A stretch of 64,000 nucleotides of DNA from Rhizobium sp. BK399 (GTDB taxonomy: Bacteria > Pseudomonadota > Alphaproteobacteria > Rhizobiales > Rhizobiaceae), in assembly GCF_014194695.1 (NCBI RefSeq), contig NZ_JACIAH010000007.1, positions 186,001 through 250,000 of the forward strand, in the 5' to 3' direction. The position numbers and the translations under genes were made by a program. Shown here one piece after another: positions 16,851 to 25,251 of this stretch; positions within the stretch are counted from its first letter, which is position 1, and the number at the start of each line of letters is the position of its first letter. Below the pieces are notes generated by a model that was given only the letters and a program-made list of their open reading frames with translations, made no database searches and was not told where the DNA came from.

Positions 16851-17958
16851 GCTCCAAATTCTCCTCTTTGGACGACTGAACCTCTTTGCCGAACCACCGG
16901 ATCTGGCCGGGATCGATCGACAGACCGATGCCCTCGCCGGGTCGCAGCTTGGCGCGGCTCAAAACCTGCAATTCGATTGTCTCGGCGCCGACCAGAGAGA
17001 CGGTCGCCAGATGGCCATCGCCGCGGAACTGCGAGCGCAGCACCGTTGCGGCAAGCGTGCCCGGCAGGATCTCTCCCGCGGTGATCGATCCGGTGGGAAT
17101 GAGGACGCGAACGGCGCAATCGACGCCATCGGCACCGCGCAGCAGGGCGAGGCCGCTGCCTTTGAAGAACCAGTGTTCATCACGATACTCGAGCTCAGCA
17201 ACGCCGCCGAGGCGCAGGAAGTCGGCGACCTCAGGCGTTGCCGGCTTCTCGATCAGCTCATCGGGCGATGCCAACTGCTCGATCAACCCACCACGCATGA
17301 CGGCGACGTCGTCGGCCAGCGTCAGCGCCTCGCTATGATCGTGGGTGACATAAATTGCCGTCAGGCCGAGCGTCGCGATCAGCTCGGCAAGTTCGCCGAC
17401 CATGTTCTCGCGCAACTCGCGATCGAGATTGGACAGCGGTTCGTCGAAGAGAATGAGCTGCGGCTCGGCAACGATCGCCCTCGCAATCGCGACACGCTGC
17501 TGCTGACCACCGGAGAGATCGCTCGGTCGGCGATCGGCATAAGCGCCGAGACCGACGCGTTCCAACGCCCGCATTGTCCGGGATCCCCGCTCGGATTTGC
17601 CGATACCGCGCATTTCGAGGGGAAAGGAGACGTTGCCGCCAACGGTCATGTGCGGCCAGAGCGCATAGTCCTGAAACACCATGCCGAGATTGCGCTTTTC
17701 CGGCGGTGAGAAGGCGCCGCTTGCGGCATCGGCAACTGTGCGTCCGGCAATCGCGATCGAACCTCTCGTCGGCGCGAGCAATCCCGCGACGAGTCTCAGC
17801 AGAGTAGTCTTTCCGCAGCCGGACGGCCCAAGCAGCGCCAGCGTCTTTCCCTTGGAAAGCGAGAGATCAATACCCTTCAGAACGGGCGTCGACCCATAGT
17901 GCAATTCCACGCTGGCCGTCGAAACGGCCGCATTGGTCTCTGAAGGTTGAGGGGTCAT
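16843..17958 (-). CDS. ABC importer ATPase (AfuC/FbpC type)
   Basis: This is a 371-residue ATPase with Walker A GPSGCGKTT, signature LSGGQQQRVAIARAI, Walker B LILFDEPLSNLD and switch His in VTHDHSEA. A C-terminal TOBE-like regulatory domain follows residue about 240. Its end overlaps the binding-protein start by eight bases. The annotated ATG is odd: the bases just upstream are the T-run of a hairpin, so no Shine-Dalgarno sequence is present. A downstream GTG (codon 17) is a possible but weak alternative start. The first conserved strand begins at about residue 16, so either start would give a working protein. Confidence 0.9.
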   Translation of the reverse strand: MTPQPSETNAAVSTASVELHYGSTPVLKGIDLSLSKGKTLALLGPSGCGKTTLLRLVAGLLAPTRGSIAIAGRTVADAASGAFSPPEKRNLGMVFQDYALWPHMTVGGNVSFPLEMRGIGKSERGSRTMRALERVGLGAYADRRPSDLSGGQQQRVAIARAIVAEPQLILFDEPLSNLDRELRENMVGELAELIATLGLTAIYVTHDHSEALTLADDVAVMRGGLIEQLASPDELIEKPATPEVADFLRLGGVAELEYRDEHWFFKGSGLALLRGADGVDCAVRVLIPTGSITAGEILPGTLAATVLRSQFRGDGHLATVSLVGAETIELQVLSRAKLRPGEGIGLSIDPGQIRWFGKEVQSSKEENLEHV

Positions 17959-17963
17959 GAAAA

Positions 17964-17994
17964 AACCGGCATCGGTTGAAAATCGATGCCGGTT
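17964..17994 (-). terminator. hairpin with T-run: M3-peptidase terminator and ABC leader
   Basis: AACCGGCATCG/CGATGCCGGTT is a perfect 11-bp stem with a nine-base loop. On the minus strand it is followed by TTTTTTC and then directly by the ATG of the ABC ATPase. It fits an intrinsic terminator for the M3 peptidase gene, but it also occupies the entire leader of the ABC operon. Confidence 0.75.
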
Positions 17995-18009
17995 GCTTAT
18001 TAATCTTCA

Positions 18010-18027
18010 ATGACAGTCATGTGACGA
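18010..18027 (-). promoter_or_regulatory. Pho box of the ABC-phoD operon
   Basis: On the minus strand the site reads TCGTCAC-ATGA-CTGTCAT, two 7-base repeats separated by four bases. Twelve of fourteen positions fit the PhoB consensus CTGTCAT/C-N4-CTGTCAT/C. An AT-rich -10-like stretch (ATTAATAA) begins about six bases after the box, as in PhoB-activated promoters, and would place the transcript start near 17990. Confidence 0.65.
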
Positions 18028-18094
18028 AGCGGCAAGATGCCATCTTCCGTCAATACTTTAGCCCTCACGCATCGATTATGCGCGACCTGCTGCC

Positions 18095-20182
18095 TCAGGC
18101 GTCGCTGCCGGATCGTTCTTCGAAGGTCGCCAGACCCTTCTTGACCAGCATGGCATCCGGGCTCGGCAACTTGCCGCGGAAAGCCTTGTAGGCATCCTCA
18201 GGGTCGATCGCGCCACCGACGGAATAGATGTTGTCCTTGAGCTTGGCCGCCATCTCGCGATTGAAGGCATCGCCCGTTTCCTCGAAGGCAGCAAAGGCAT
18301 CCGCATCGAGAACTTCGGACCACATGTACGAATAGTAGCCGGCTGAATAGCCGCCGGAGAAGATGTGCTGGAAGTGCGGCGAGGCGTGCCGCATGACGAT
18401 CGACTTCGGCATGCCGAGCTCCGACAGCACCTCTTTCTGCACCGCCATCGGATCCTCGACCTTGTCGCGGGTATGGAACGCCATATCGACAAGCGCCGAC
18501 GAGGTGAACTCGACCGTATTGAAGCCGGAGTTGAACGTCCGTGCTGCCAGAACCTTGTCGAGCAGGGCCTGCGGCATCGGCTCGCCGGTTTCGAAGTGCA
18601 CGGCATATTGCTTCAGGATCGCGGGCACCGTCAGCCAGTGTTCGTAAAGCTGCGACGGCAGCTCGACGAAGTCGCGGGAAACGCCTGTGCCCGAGACCGA
18701 GGGATATGTGACGTTTGACAGCATCCCGTGCAGCGCATGGCCGAACTCGTGGAACAGCGTACGCGCGTCATCGAGTGACAAGAGCGCCGGCTTGCCTTCG
18801 GCTGGCTTCGCGAAGTTGCAGACATTGTAGATGATCGGCAGTTCGCCGCTGCGACCATTCTTCAGCGGCAGCTTGTGCTGCGACTGGAACGAGCTCATCC
18901 AGGCCCCGGAACGCTTGGAACTGCGGGCGAAATAATCGCCAAGGAAGAGTGCCACCAGCCGGTCCTCGCGATCGCGGATCTCGAACACGCGCGCATCGGG
19001 ATGGTAGGCGGGGACACCCTTCTTCTCGACGGCGCGAATGCCGAACAACCGGCCAGCGACGTCGAAGCAGGCGTCGATGATCTTCTCCAGCTGCAGGTAG
19101 GGCTTCAGCTCGGCCTCTGAGAAATTGAACCGCTGCGCCCGGATCTTCTCGGCATAGTGGCGCCAGTCCCAGGGCATGACGTCGTGGTTCTTGCCTTCAT
19201 CAGCGATCAGCTTGGCGATATCGGCTTCTTCCTCGCCGGCACGCTTTACCGCCTTGGCCCATACCTCCCGAAGCAGATGGTTGACGGCCTCAGGCGTCTT
19301 CGCCATCGTGTTGTCGAGCTTCAGTTCGGCGAAGTTGCCATAGCCGAGGAGCTTTGCCACCTCGTCGCGGAGCGCAAGCGTATCCCTGATGATGCCGCGA
19401 TTATCGGTAGCGCCATCGTTCTCGCCACGCGAGACCCAGGCCTTGAAAGCCTGCTCGCGCAGGTCGCGCCGCTCCGAGAAGGTCAGGAACGGTTCGATGA
19501 TCGAGCGCGACAGCGTGACAGCAAACTTGCCCTCTTCGCCACGCTCGCGCGCAGCCGCCGCCATCGCATCCTTCAGAAAGTCGGGAATACCATCGAGATC
19601 CGCGCCGTCGGAAAGGATCAGCGCCCAGCTCTTCTCGTCGGCAAGCACGTTCTGGCCGAACTGGGTGCCGAGACCCGCGAGCTTCTCGTTGATGCCCGCG
19701 AGCTTCTCCTGCTCGGACTTTGGCAGCTTCGCGCCCGATTTGACGAAGCCCTTCCAGTGGCGCTCCAGCACCCGCGTTTGCTCCAGCGTCAGGCCGAGGC
19801 TTTCGCGCGCTTCCCACAAGGCATCGATACGCGCAAACAGCGCCGCATTCATGCCGATCTTGGAATAGTGGCGCGACATCTTCGGCGAGATATCCCGCTC
19901 CAGCGCCTGGATCGTATCGTTGGTATGGGCGCCTGCCCGATTCCAGAACAGTGCCGACACGCGCGACAGTTCATCACCCGCGATCTCGAGCGCAACGACG
20001 GTGTTCTCGAATGTCGGGGCCTCCGGATTTCCCGCGATCGCGTCGATCTCTTTCTCGTGCGCCGCGAGTGCTGCATCGAAGGCGGGAGCAAAGTCGCCAT
20101 CATTGAGAGCGTCGAAACGCGGCAGGCCGTGGAGACCGTTCCATTCGACAAGTGCCGGGTTGAATTCTGATGTGGAAGGCAT
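18095..20182 (-). CDS. M3-family metallopeptidase (oligopeptidase A/Dcp-like)
   Basis: This is a 695-residue soluble zinc peptidase. The HEFGH zinc motif stands in TLFHEFGHALHGML, with the downstream Glu ligand region typical of the thimet oligopeptidase family. The DAYKAFRGKLPSPDAML C-terminus matches OpdA/Dcp relatives. It degrades short peptides, including cleaved signal peptides, in the cytoplasm. The ATG at 20182 has AAAGGA seven bases upstream; the ORF extends to 20239 without support. It shares a divergent regulatory region, with a CtrA-type site, with the small gene at 20395. Confidence 0.92.
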   Translation of the reverse strand: MPSTSEFNPALVEWNGLHGLPRFDALNDGDFAPAFDAALAAHEKEIDAIAGNPEAPTFENTVVALEIAGDELSRVSALFWNRAGAHTNDTIQALERDISPKMSRHYSKIGMNAALFARIDALWEARESLGLTLEQTRVLERHWKGFVKSGAKLPKSEQEKLAGINEKLAGLGTQFGQNVLADEKSWALILSDGADLDGIPDFLKDAMAAAARERGEEGKFAVTLSRSIIEPFLTFSERRDLREQAFKAWVSRGENDGATDNRGIIRDTLALRDEVAKLLGYGNFAELKLDNTMAKTPEAVNHLLREVWAKAVKRAGEEEADIAKLIADEGKNHDVMPWDWRHYAEKIRAQRFNFSEAELKPYLQLEKIIDACFDVAGRLFGIRAVEKKGVPAYHPDARVFEIRDREDRLVALFLGDYFARSSKRSGAWMSSFQSQHKLPLKNGRSGELPIIYNVCNFAKPAEGKPALLSLDDARTLFHEFGHALHGMLSNVTYPSVSGTGVSRDFVELPSQLYEHWLTVPAILKQYAVHFETGEPMPQALLDKVLAARTFNSGFNTVEFTSSALVDMAFHTRDKVEDPMAVQKEVLSELGMPKSIVMRHASPHFQHIFSGGYSAGYYSYMWSEVLDADAFAAFEETGDAFNREMAAKLKDNIYSVGGAIDPEDAYKAFRGKLPSPDAMLVKKGLATFEERSGSDA

Positions 20183-20313
20183 GCGGAGATCCTTTGTGGC
20201 AGGCAACTGAACAGGCAATATAGGGATGCGCATCCGCAATTGGTATTGGCGATCAGACGCACATCACCCGCCCTGACTGCGAAAACTTCATGGCAAGAAA
20301 TGATGCATAAGAA

Positions 20314-20333
20314 TTAACTAATCGTTAACGATT
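20314..20333 (+). promoter_or_regulatory. CtrA-type box in divergent promoter region
   Basis: TTAA-CTAATCG-TTAAC at 20314-20329 is a full CtrA consensus. It overlaps AATCGTTAACGATT (20320-20333), a perfect 14-base palindrome. TTGACG directly follows at about 20332, with TAGTTT about 18 bases on, a plausible promoter for the gene at 20395. The M3-peptidase start is 132 bases away on the other side. Confidence 0.55.
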
Positions 20334-20394
20334 GACGTACGTTCGCCACGCGCGGTAGTTTCACTCATCATCTTTTTGCAAGTGGATACGCGCC

Positions 20395-20826
20395 ATGGAA
20401 ATCCTTTCTGTGCGGTCTTCGCCGAGTTTCCTTTTCAAAAGAAACCAAGATAATTCCAATTATTACAGTGAATTAGAAGAGCAGATCGGCACAAAGACAA
20501 AGGCCTCAGCGTCGTTTCAAATCGATGAAACGAACGCGAACGCGCCAGATTTTTCCGCGATCAGCGCCAGCGAACTACGCCTCTATGCAAGGCAGAGCTT
20601 CGATGCCGGCGCGATCGATCAGGATACCTATGCTGCTATCTCCGAACCGCTGCCGATGCGAACAATCGACCCGTCGGGCAACATCCTCGACCTGTCGGAT
20701 GTCACCGACGCGACGAGCTTCAATTTTCGGGACTATTACAAGGAACAGCTGCAGATCGCGACATCGATCGGTGACCCGCAGACCGTAGAACGGCTGAATT
20801 CGGTCGTCAGCTTCCTCGACGCCTGA
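20395..20826 (+). CDS. small protein of unknown function
   Basis: This is a 143-residue soluble acidic protein that I do not recognise. There is no signal peptide, membrane segment or cysteine pair. The middle (about 60-80, ASELRLYARQSFDAGAIDQ) looks like an amphipathic helix, and the last third is predicted helical with many acidic residues. The upstream promoter region holds a full CtrA-type box, so cell-cycle-timed expression is possible. The codon use looks native apart from the AT-rich first 50 codons. It converges on a LysE gene with two bases between the stop codons. Confidence 0.7.
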   Translation: MEILSVRSSPSFLFKRNQDNSNYYSELEEQIGTKTKASASFQIDETNANAPDFSAISASELRLYARQSFDAGAIDQDTYAAISEPLPMRTIDPSGNILDLSDVTDATSFNFRDYYKEQLQIATSIGDPQTVERLNSVVSFLDA

Positions 20827-20828
20827 TC

Positions 20829-21470
20829 TCAGGCCTTCCGCCAGCCGAGCAGGCCGGGCGTCGCATGCCAGAGCGCCTGCGCGGCAAAGCCCATGAAGAG
20901 CACACCGGAGCAGCGCACGATCAGCCGCTCATGCGCGCGGTAGAATCGCCGTACCGTTCCTGCGCCGATGATTGTGATCAGGATCATGTCGGCCACGATG
21001 AAGCCCAGGAACGAAACTGCCAGCAGCACGGGCAGTGTGTGGAACTGCAGTGCGCTCGCGGAACCAGCAACGAGGGCAGTGAATGTCGCCAGCGCGACCG
21101 GATATCCCTTCGGATTGGTGACCCCGAAGATCAAGCCGCGGCGGAACGGCCGCTCCACCACCATCAGTGCCTGCCCCTCACCCTTCGGCTTTGCCCGAAC
21201 CGCATTCCAGCCGATCCAGGCAAGATAGAAACCGCAGAGCAGACCAAGCGCGTCGAAGACGAAAGTACCGATCGTCTTCGCCCCAATGATCGCGATCAGC
21301 GCCAGCGACGCCCACAGCAGATCGCCGACCAGATGGCCACCGACGAACATGGCGCCTGCTCGACGCCCCTGCCCGGCGCCGATGCCAAGCAGCGCAAGGA
21401 AGGCAGGCCCTGGAATGAGCACGTAGAGAAGGGCAGCCAGAAAGGCGCCCGCGAGCAAGGATTGCGTCAT
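20829..21470 (-). CDS. LysE-family translocator
   Basis: This 213-residue inner-membrane protein has about six hydrophobic segments. The LysE/RhtB mark near the N-terminus is ALLYVLIPGPAFLALLGIGAGQGRRAG, with the conserved PGP, and NPKG lies in the middle. Family members export amino acids or homoserine-lactone-like compounds; the substrate here is unknown. The ATG at 21470 is preceded by GGAG; the upstream extension to 21524 would cover the leader. It is divergent from the Bcr/CflA gene, and a perfect 19-base palindrome stands between them. Confidence 0.87.
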   Translation of the reverse strand: MTQSLLAGAFLAALLYVLIPGPAFLALLGIGAGQGRRAGAMFVGGHLVGDLLWASLALIAIIGAKTIGTFVFDALGLLCGFYLAWIGWNAVRAKPKGEGQALMVVERPFRRGLIFGVTNPKGYPVALATFTALVAGSASALQFHTLPVLLAVSFLGFIVADMILITIIGAGTVRRFYRAHERLIVRCSGVLFMGFAAQALWHATPGLLGWRKA

Positions 21471-21526
21471 CGAGAAACTCCGGAAAGGACAGCCGCAGCT
21501 TATGCGCCAATCGAAACGCGTCAAGC

Positions 21527-21545
21527 TGTCATGGCGGCCATGACA
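21527..21545. promoter_or_regulatory. perfect 9-1-9 palindrome between divergent exporter genes
   Basis: TGTCATGGC-G-GCCATGACA is a perfect inverted repeat. It lies 57 bases before the LysE start and 67 bases before the Bcr/CflA start. Placement and symmetry suggest an operator for a dimeric regulator controlling one or both exporters. No regulator gene is adjacent. Confidence 0.5.
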
Positions 21546-21611
21546 TTTTTGAATTGCCGGATCACGCCGCTTGCGACAGAAGAAAAACCGCAGCCTTCGC
21601 GCTGACCGCGC

Positions 21612-22856
21612 ATGTTACCAGAACCGAGTACCCCTATGCCCCCATTCCGGATGAGCGAACGGCGAACGAGCATGCTCGGCGCGCTCCTCGCGACCATCGG
21701 CCCGATCTCGATGTCGATCTACACGCCGGCGATGCCCGAGCTCGTCCATGCGTTCCAGACATCGGACTCGGCGATCAAGATGACGCTGTCCGTCTATTTC
21801 GCCGGCTTCTCGGTTGCGCAGCTGCTTGCTGGTCCGCTTTCGGATGCGTTCGGCCGCCGTGCGGCGACCCTGCTGTTCATCGGCATCTATGTGGTTGGCA
21901 GCCTGCTTGCGGCCTTTGCGCCCGGCATCGAATGGCTGCTTGCCGGCCGTCTGATCCAGGGCATCGGCGCCTCCGTCGGGATTACCGTGGCGCGCGCCAT
22001 CGTCCGCGACCAGTTCACCGGCACCGAAGCCTCCCGCATCATGAACCTGATCGGCATCATGATCGCCATCGGACCGGCCGCCGCGCCAACCGTCGGCGGC
22101 TTGGCGCTGGCCGCGTTTGGCTGGCAGTCGGTCTTCTTCCTCCTCATCGGCTTCGGACTGCTGATCTGTTTCGGAGTGATCGTCTTCATGCGCGAGACGA
22201 GCGTGCCGGATCCGCGCCGCGCGCTCCCGGGGCCCCTGCTTCGCGCCTATCTGGAGCTTGCCTGCGAAAGCCGCTTCGTCTCCGCTTCGCTTGTCCTCGG
22301 CGGTTCGATCGGCGCCCTCTACGCCCAGGCGACACTTCTTCCCTTCATCCTCATCAAGGTCGTCGGTCTGTCACCGACCGCCTTCGGCTTGGGCATGCTG
22401 ATGCAATCAGGGTCCTACTTCCTCGGCTCCGTGTGCCTTCGCTATGCGGCGCCGCGTCTGGGCGGCGACGGCTCCGTACGCGTCGGGCTTGGCCTGCTGG
22501 GCTTTGCCGGCATCATGATCGCGCTATCAGTCCACTTCGTCACGCCATCCTATCTTTCGATCATGGGGCCGATCGCGTTCCTCGCCTTCGGCTTGGCGTT
22601 CCTGACCCCGCATATGACCACGTCAGGTCTCTACCCATTCCCGCATATCGCTGGCTCGGCATCCGCGATGATGGGCTTCATTCAGATGGGTGGCGGCTTT
22701 GCCGGCGGCGTCGCGGGTTCGTTGATCGGCATGCCACTGCTCGCCTTTGGAACGGTGATCCCGATCATGGCGCTGATTTCGATCATCAGCTACGTCTGGT
22801 TCGTGCGCGCCTCGCAACGCACGGCACAACTCTCCCACACCACAACGGACCAATGA
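21612..22856 (+). CDS. Bcr/CflA-type MFS multidrug transporter
   Basis: This is a 414-residue, 12-segment MFS exporter of the DHA1 Bcr/CflA group. Visible marks are the loop motif GPLSDAFGRR (2-3) and the segment 5 antiporter motif GPAAAPTVGG. Substrates in relatives include bicyclomycin, sulfonamides and florfenicol; here it cannot be told. The true start may be 21612, or the ATGs at 21636 or 21651, since none has a strong ribosome site. It ends four bases before a bidirectional terminator shared with argG. Confidence 0.88.
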   Translation: MLPEPSTPMPPFRMSERRTSMLGALLATIGPISMSIYTPAMPELVHAFQTSDSAIKMTLSVYFAGFSVAQLLAGPLSDAFGRRAATLLFIGIYVVGSLLAAFAPGIEWLLAGRLIQGIGASVGITVARAIVRDQFTGTEASRIMNLIGIMIAIGPAAAPTVGGLALAAFGWQSVFFLLIGFGLLICFGVIVFMRETSVPDPRRALPGPLLRAYLELACESRFVSASLVLGGSIGALYAQATLLPFILIKVVGLSPTAFGLGMLMQSGSYFLGSVCLRYAAPRLGGDGSVRVGLGLLGFAGIMIALSVHFVTPSYLSIMGPIAFLAFGLAFLTPHMTTSGLYPFPHIAGSASAMMGFIQMGGGFAGGVAGSLIGMPLLAFGTVIPIMALISIISYVWFVRASQRTAQLSHTTTDQ

Positions 22857-22881
22857 AAAGGCCCGCACGAGGCGGGCCTTT
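22857..22881. terminator. bidirectional terminator between Bcr/CflA gene and argG
   Basis: AAAGGCCCGC/GCGGGCCTTT is a perfect 10-bp stem with a five-base loop, between two convergent stops (22856 and 22905). The A and T ends serve both directions. Confidence 0.85.
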
Positions 22882-22904
22882 GATATCAGGCAGACTGCTC
22901 TCGA

Positions 22905-24128
22905 TTACTTCGAGAGGTTGCGCTTGGCGAGCGTGCGCAGGCGCAGCGCGTTGAGCTTGATGAAGCCGGCGGCGTCCTTCTGGTCGTAGGCGCCCTGGTC
23001 GTCTTCGAAGGTAACCAGCTTGTCGGAGTAGAGCGACTTCGGGCTCTCGCGACCGGTAACCATGACATTGCCCTTGTAGAGCTTCAGCGTCACTTCGCCT
23101 TCGACATGCTCCTGGCTCTTGTCGATCAGCGCCTGCAGCATTTCGCGCTCCGGCGAGAACCAGAAGCCGTAGTAGATCAGCTCCGCATAGCGCGGCATCA
23201 GTTCGTCCTTGAGGTGGGCGGCACCGCGGTCGAGCGTGATGGATTCGATGGCGCGGTGCGCGGCAAGCAGGATCGTGCCGCCGGGCGTCTCATAGACGCC
23301 GCGCGACTTCATGCCGACGAAGCGGTTTTCCACGAGGTCGAGGCGACCGATGCCGTTGTCACGGCCGTAATTGTTCAGCGTTGCGAGCAGCGTCGCCGGG
23401 CTCATGCGTACGCCGTTGATCGAAACCGCGTCACCCTTCTCGAAGCCAACCTTGATGGTAGTTGCCTTGTCGGGAGCCGCTTCCGGAGAAATCGTGCGCA
23501 TATGCACGTATTCGGGGGCTTCCTGGGCCGGATCTTCCAGAACCTTGCCCTCGGACGAGGAATGCAGCAGGTTGGCGTCGACGGAGAACGGCGCCTCGCC
23601 CTTCTTGTCCTTGGCAACCGGGATCTGGTGGGCTTCGGCAAAGGCCAGCAGATCGGTACGGCTCTTGAACGACCAGTCGCGCCATGGCGCAATGATCTTG
23701 ATGTCGGGGTTCAGGGCATAGGCGGAGAGCTCGAAGCGGACCTGGTCGTTGCCCTTGCCCGTTGCGCCATGCGCGATCGCATCGGCGCCGGTCTTGCGAG
23801 CAATGTCGATCAGGTGCTTGGAGATCAGCGGACGGGCGATCGAGGTGCCGAGCAGGTAAACGCCCTCATAGACGGCATTGGCGCGGAACATCGGGAACAC
23901 GAAGTCCTTCACGAACTCTTCGCGGACATCCTCGATGTAGATCTCCTTGATGCCGAGCATTTCGGCCTTCTTGCGTGCAGGCTCCAGCTCTTCACCCTGG
24001 CCGAGGTCGGCGGTGAACGTCACGACTTCTGCGCCGAGTTCGGTCTGCAGCCACTTCAGGATGATCGAGGTGTCGAGACCGCCGGAATAGGCGAGGACGA
24101 CTTTCTTTACGTCTTTGTGCGATGCCAT
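22905..24128 (-). CDS. argG: argininosuccinate synthase
   Basis: This 407-residue enzyme joins citrulline and aspartate with ATP to give argininosuccinate, the penultimate step of arginine synthesis. The PP-loop AYSGGLDTS is at residues 13-21. Other conserved parts are [13 protein letters not shown], the citrulline/aspartate-binding region IAPWRDW, and the C-terminal dimerisation helix. The start ATG at 24128 gives MASHKDVKK; the ORF extends to 24434 across the divergent SDR promoter and gene start, which is not credible. Confidence 0.97.
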   Translation of the reverse strand: MASHKDVKKVVLAYSGGLDTSIILKWLQTELGAEVVTFTADLGQGEELEPARKKAEMLGIKEIYIEDVREEFVKDFVFPMFRANAVYEGVYLLGTSIARPLISKHLIDIARKTGADAIAHGATGKGNDQVRFELSAYALNPDIKIIAPWRDWSFKSRTDLLAFAEAHQIPVAKDKKGEAPFSVDANLLHSSSEGKVLEDPAQEAPEYVHMRTISPEAAPDKATTIKVGFEKGDAVSINGVRMSPATLLATLNNYGRDNGIGRLDLVENRFVGMKSRGVYETPGGTILLAAHRAIESITLDRGAAHLKDELMPRYAELIYYGFWFSPEREMLQALIDKSQEHVEGEVTLKLYKGNVMVTGRESPKSLYSDKLVTFEDDQGAYDQKDAAGFIKLNALRLRTLAKRNLSK

Positions 24129-24251
24129 GATGATGAGGTCCGTTGCAAAAGGGCGGCGGCAAGCCCGCCAAGCCCGGTATGGCTGGGCACTTTTAGCGAG
24201 ATCGGCGCAGGACGCAAGGGCAACGGCGGCCCTACGCGGCTCGGATAATGT

Positions 24252-24281
24252 TTGACAGGCAGAAAGCGCAACCCATATCTG
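24252..24281 (+). promoter_or_regulatory. candidate sigma-70 promoter of the SDR gene
   Basis: A consensus -35 TTGACA (24252-24257) is followed after 18 bases by TATCTG. The SDR start GTG is 35 bases further on, with GAGGAGAGG between. Confidence 0.5.
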
Positions 24282-24315
24282 CCAGCGTCCGCACAATGCT
24301 GAGGAGAGGCTGGCC

Positions 24316-25170
24316 GTGACGAAAATCCAAGACATCATCAAGAAATCCAATGTCGCCGTCATCACCGGCGGTGCTTCGGGCATCGGGCTTGCGGCGGCAA
24401 AGCACTTTGCCCGTGCCGGCATGAGCGTTGCCATCGCCGATCTCGGCGGCGACCGGTTGGCAGCGGCGGCAGCCGAGCTGAAGTCGATATCGGGAGAGGA
24501 GCATGTGCTCGCCGTTGAGACCGACGTCGCGCAGAAGGACTCGCTAGAGGCGCTCGAGAGAACCGTGATCCAGCGCTTCGGCCGCGTTCATATCCTCATG
24601 AACAACGCCGGGATCGGCCCGGCGACCTCGATTTTCAGCGCCCAAGCCGATTGGGACAGCATCCTTGGCGTCAACCTGCTCGGAGTCATCAACGGAACGC
24701 GGACCTTCGGCCAGCACATGCTCTCGCATGGCGAACCCGGCCTGATCATCAACACCGGTTCCAAGCAGGGCATCACTACGCCACCCGGCAATCCGGCCTA
24801 TAACGTCTCGAAGGCCGGCGTGAAGGTGTTCACCGAAGCGCTCGAGCATGAATTGCGCAACACCGAAGGCTCGAAGATCTCCGCTCACCTGCTGATCCCC
24901 GGCTTCGTTTTTACCGGCCTCACCAAGGGCGACCGCGCGGAAAAGCCAGCCGCCGCATGGACCGCGGAACAGACCGTCGACTTCATGATTGAAAGCCTGG
25001 AACGCGGCGACTTCTACATCCTCTGCCCTGACAACGACGTCGCCCGCGCCGTGGACGAGCGCCGCATGGCCTGGGCGATGGGTGACATCATCGAGAACCG
25101 TCCGCCGCTGTCGCGGTGGCACAAGGATTATGCCGACAAGTTCAAGACCTATCTCGAACGCAAGGAATAG
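24316..25170 (+). CDS. SDR-family oxidoreductase
   Basis: This is a 284-residue classical short-chain dehydrogenase/reductase. The cofactor motif TGGASGIG lies at 17-24, NNAG at 96-99, the catalytic Ser149 in NTGSK, and the Tyr162-x-x-x-Lys166 pair in AYNVSKAG. The acidic residue at the end of strand 2 (IADLGG) suggests NAD rather than NADP. The substrate is unknown. The start is GTG, supported by GAGGAGAGG seven bases upstream. It is divergent from argG. Confidence 0.88.
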   Translation: MTKIQDIIKKSNVAVITGGASGIGLAAAKHFARAGMSVAIADLGGDRLAAAAAELKSISGEEHVLAVETDVAQKDSLEALERTVIQRFGRVHILMNNAGIGPATSIFSAQADWDSILGVNLLGVINGTRTFGQHMLSHGEPGLIINTGSKQGITTPPGNPAYNVSKAGVKVFTEALEHELRNTEGSKISAHLLIPGFVFTGLTKGDRAEKPAAAWTAEQTVDFMIESLERGDFYILCPDNDVARAVDERRMAWAMGDIIENRPPLSRWHKDYADKFKTYLERKE

Positions 25171-25202
25171 GTCGTATTAGAAGGTTTGATTAGACATTTT
25201 CG

Positions 25203-25241
25203 GAGAGCCGGATAAAAGCAACCAACGTTTTTCCGGCTCTC
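25203..25241 (+). other. long hairpin just upstream of lysE-type gene
   Basis: GAGAGCCGGA (25203-25212) and TCCGGCTCTC (25232-25241) form a perfect 10-bp stem. The loop contains a second A/T pairing. It starts 33 bases after the SDR stop and ends 10 bases before the LysE ATG. No T-run follows, so it is a weak terminator candidate; it could instead act on LysE translation. Confidence 0.5.
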
Positions 25242-25251
25242 AGAGTGTAAC

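Noticed and set aside
15795..17084. 429-codon plus-strand open frame
   Set aside because: It covers the AfuA-like binding-protein gene on the opposite strand, including its signal peptide region; no independent support.
16843..17958. Calling the AfuABC-like genes a ferric iron importer
   Set aside because: The binding protein lacks the tandem tyrosine ligands, and the upstream site is of Pho type; no Fur, RirA or Irr-like element was recognised.
23106..24248. 380-codon plus-strand open frame
   Set aside because: It is antisense to argG, a complete and conserved enzyme, and carries no motif.
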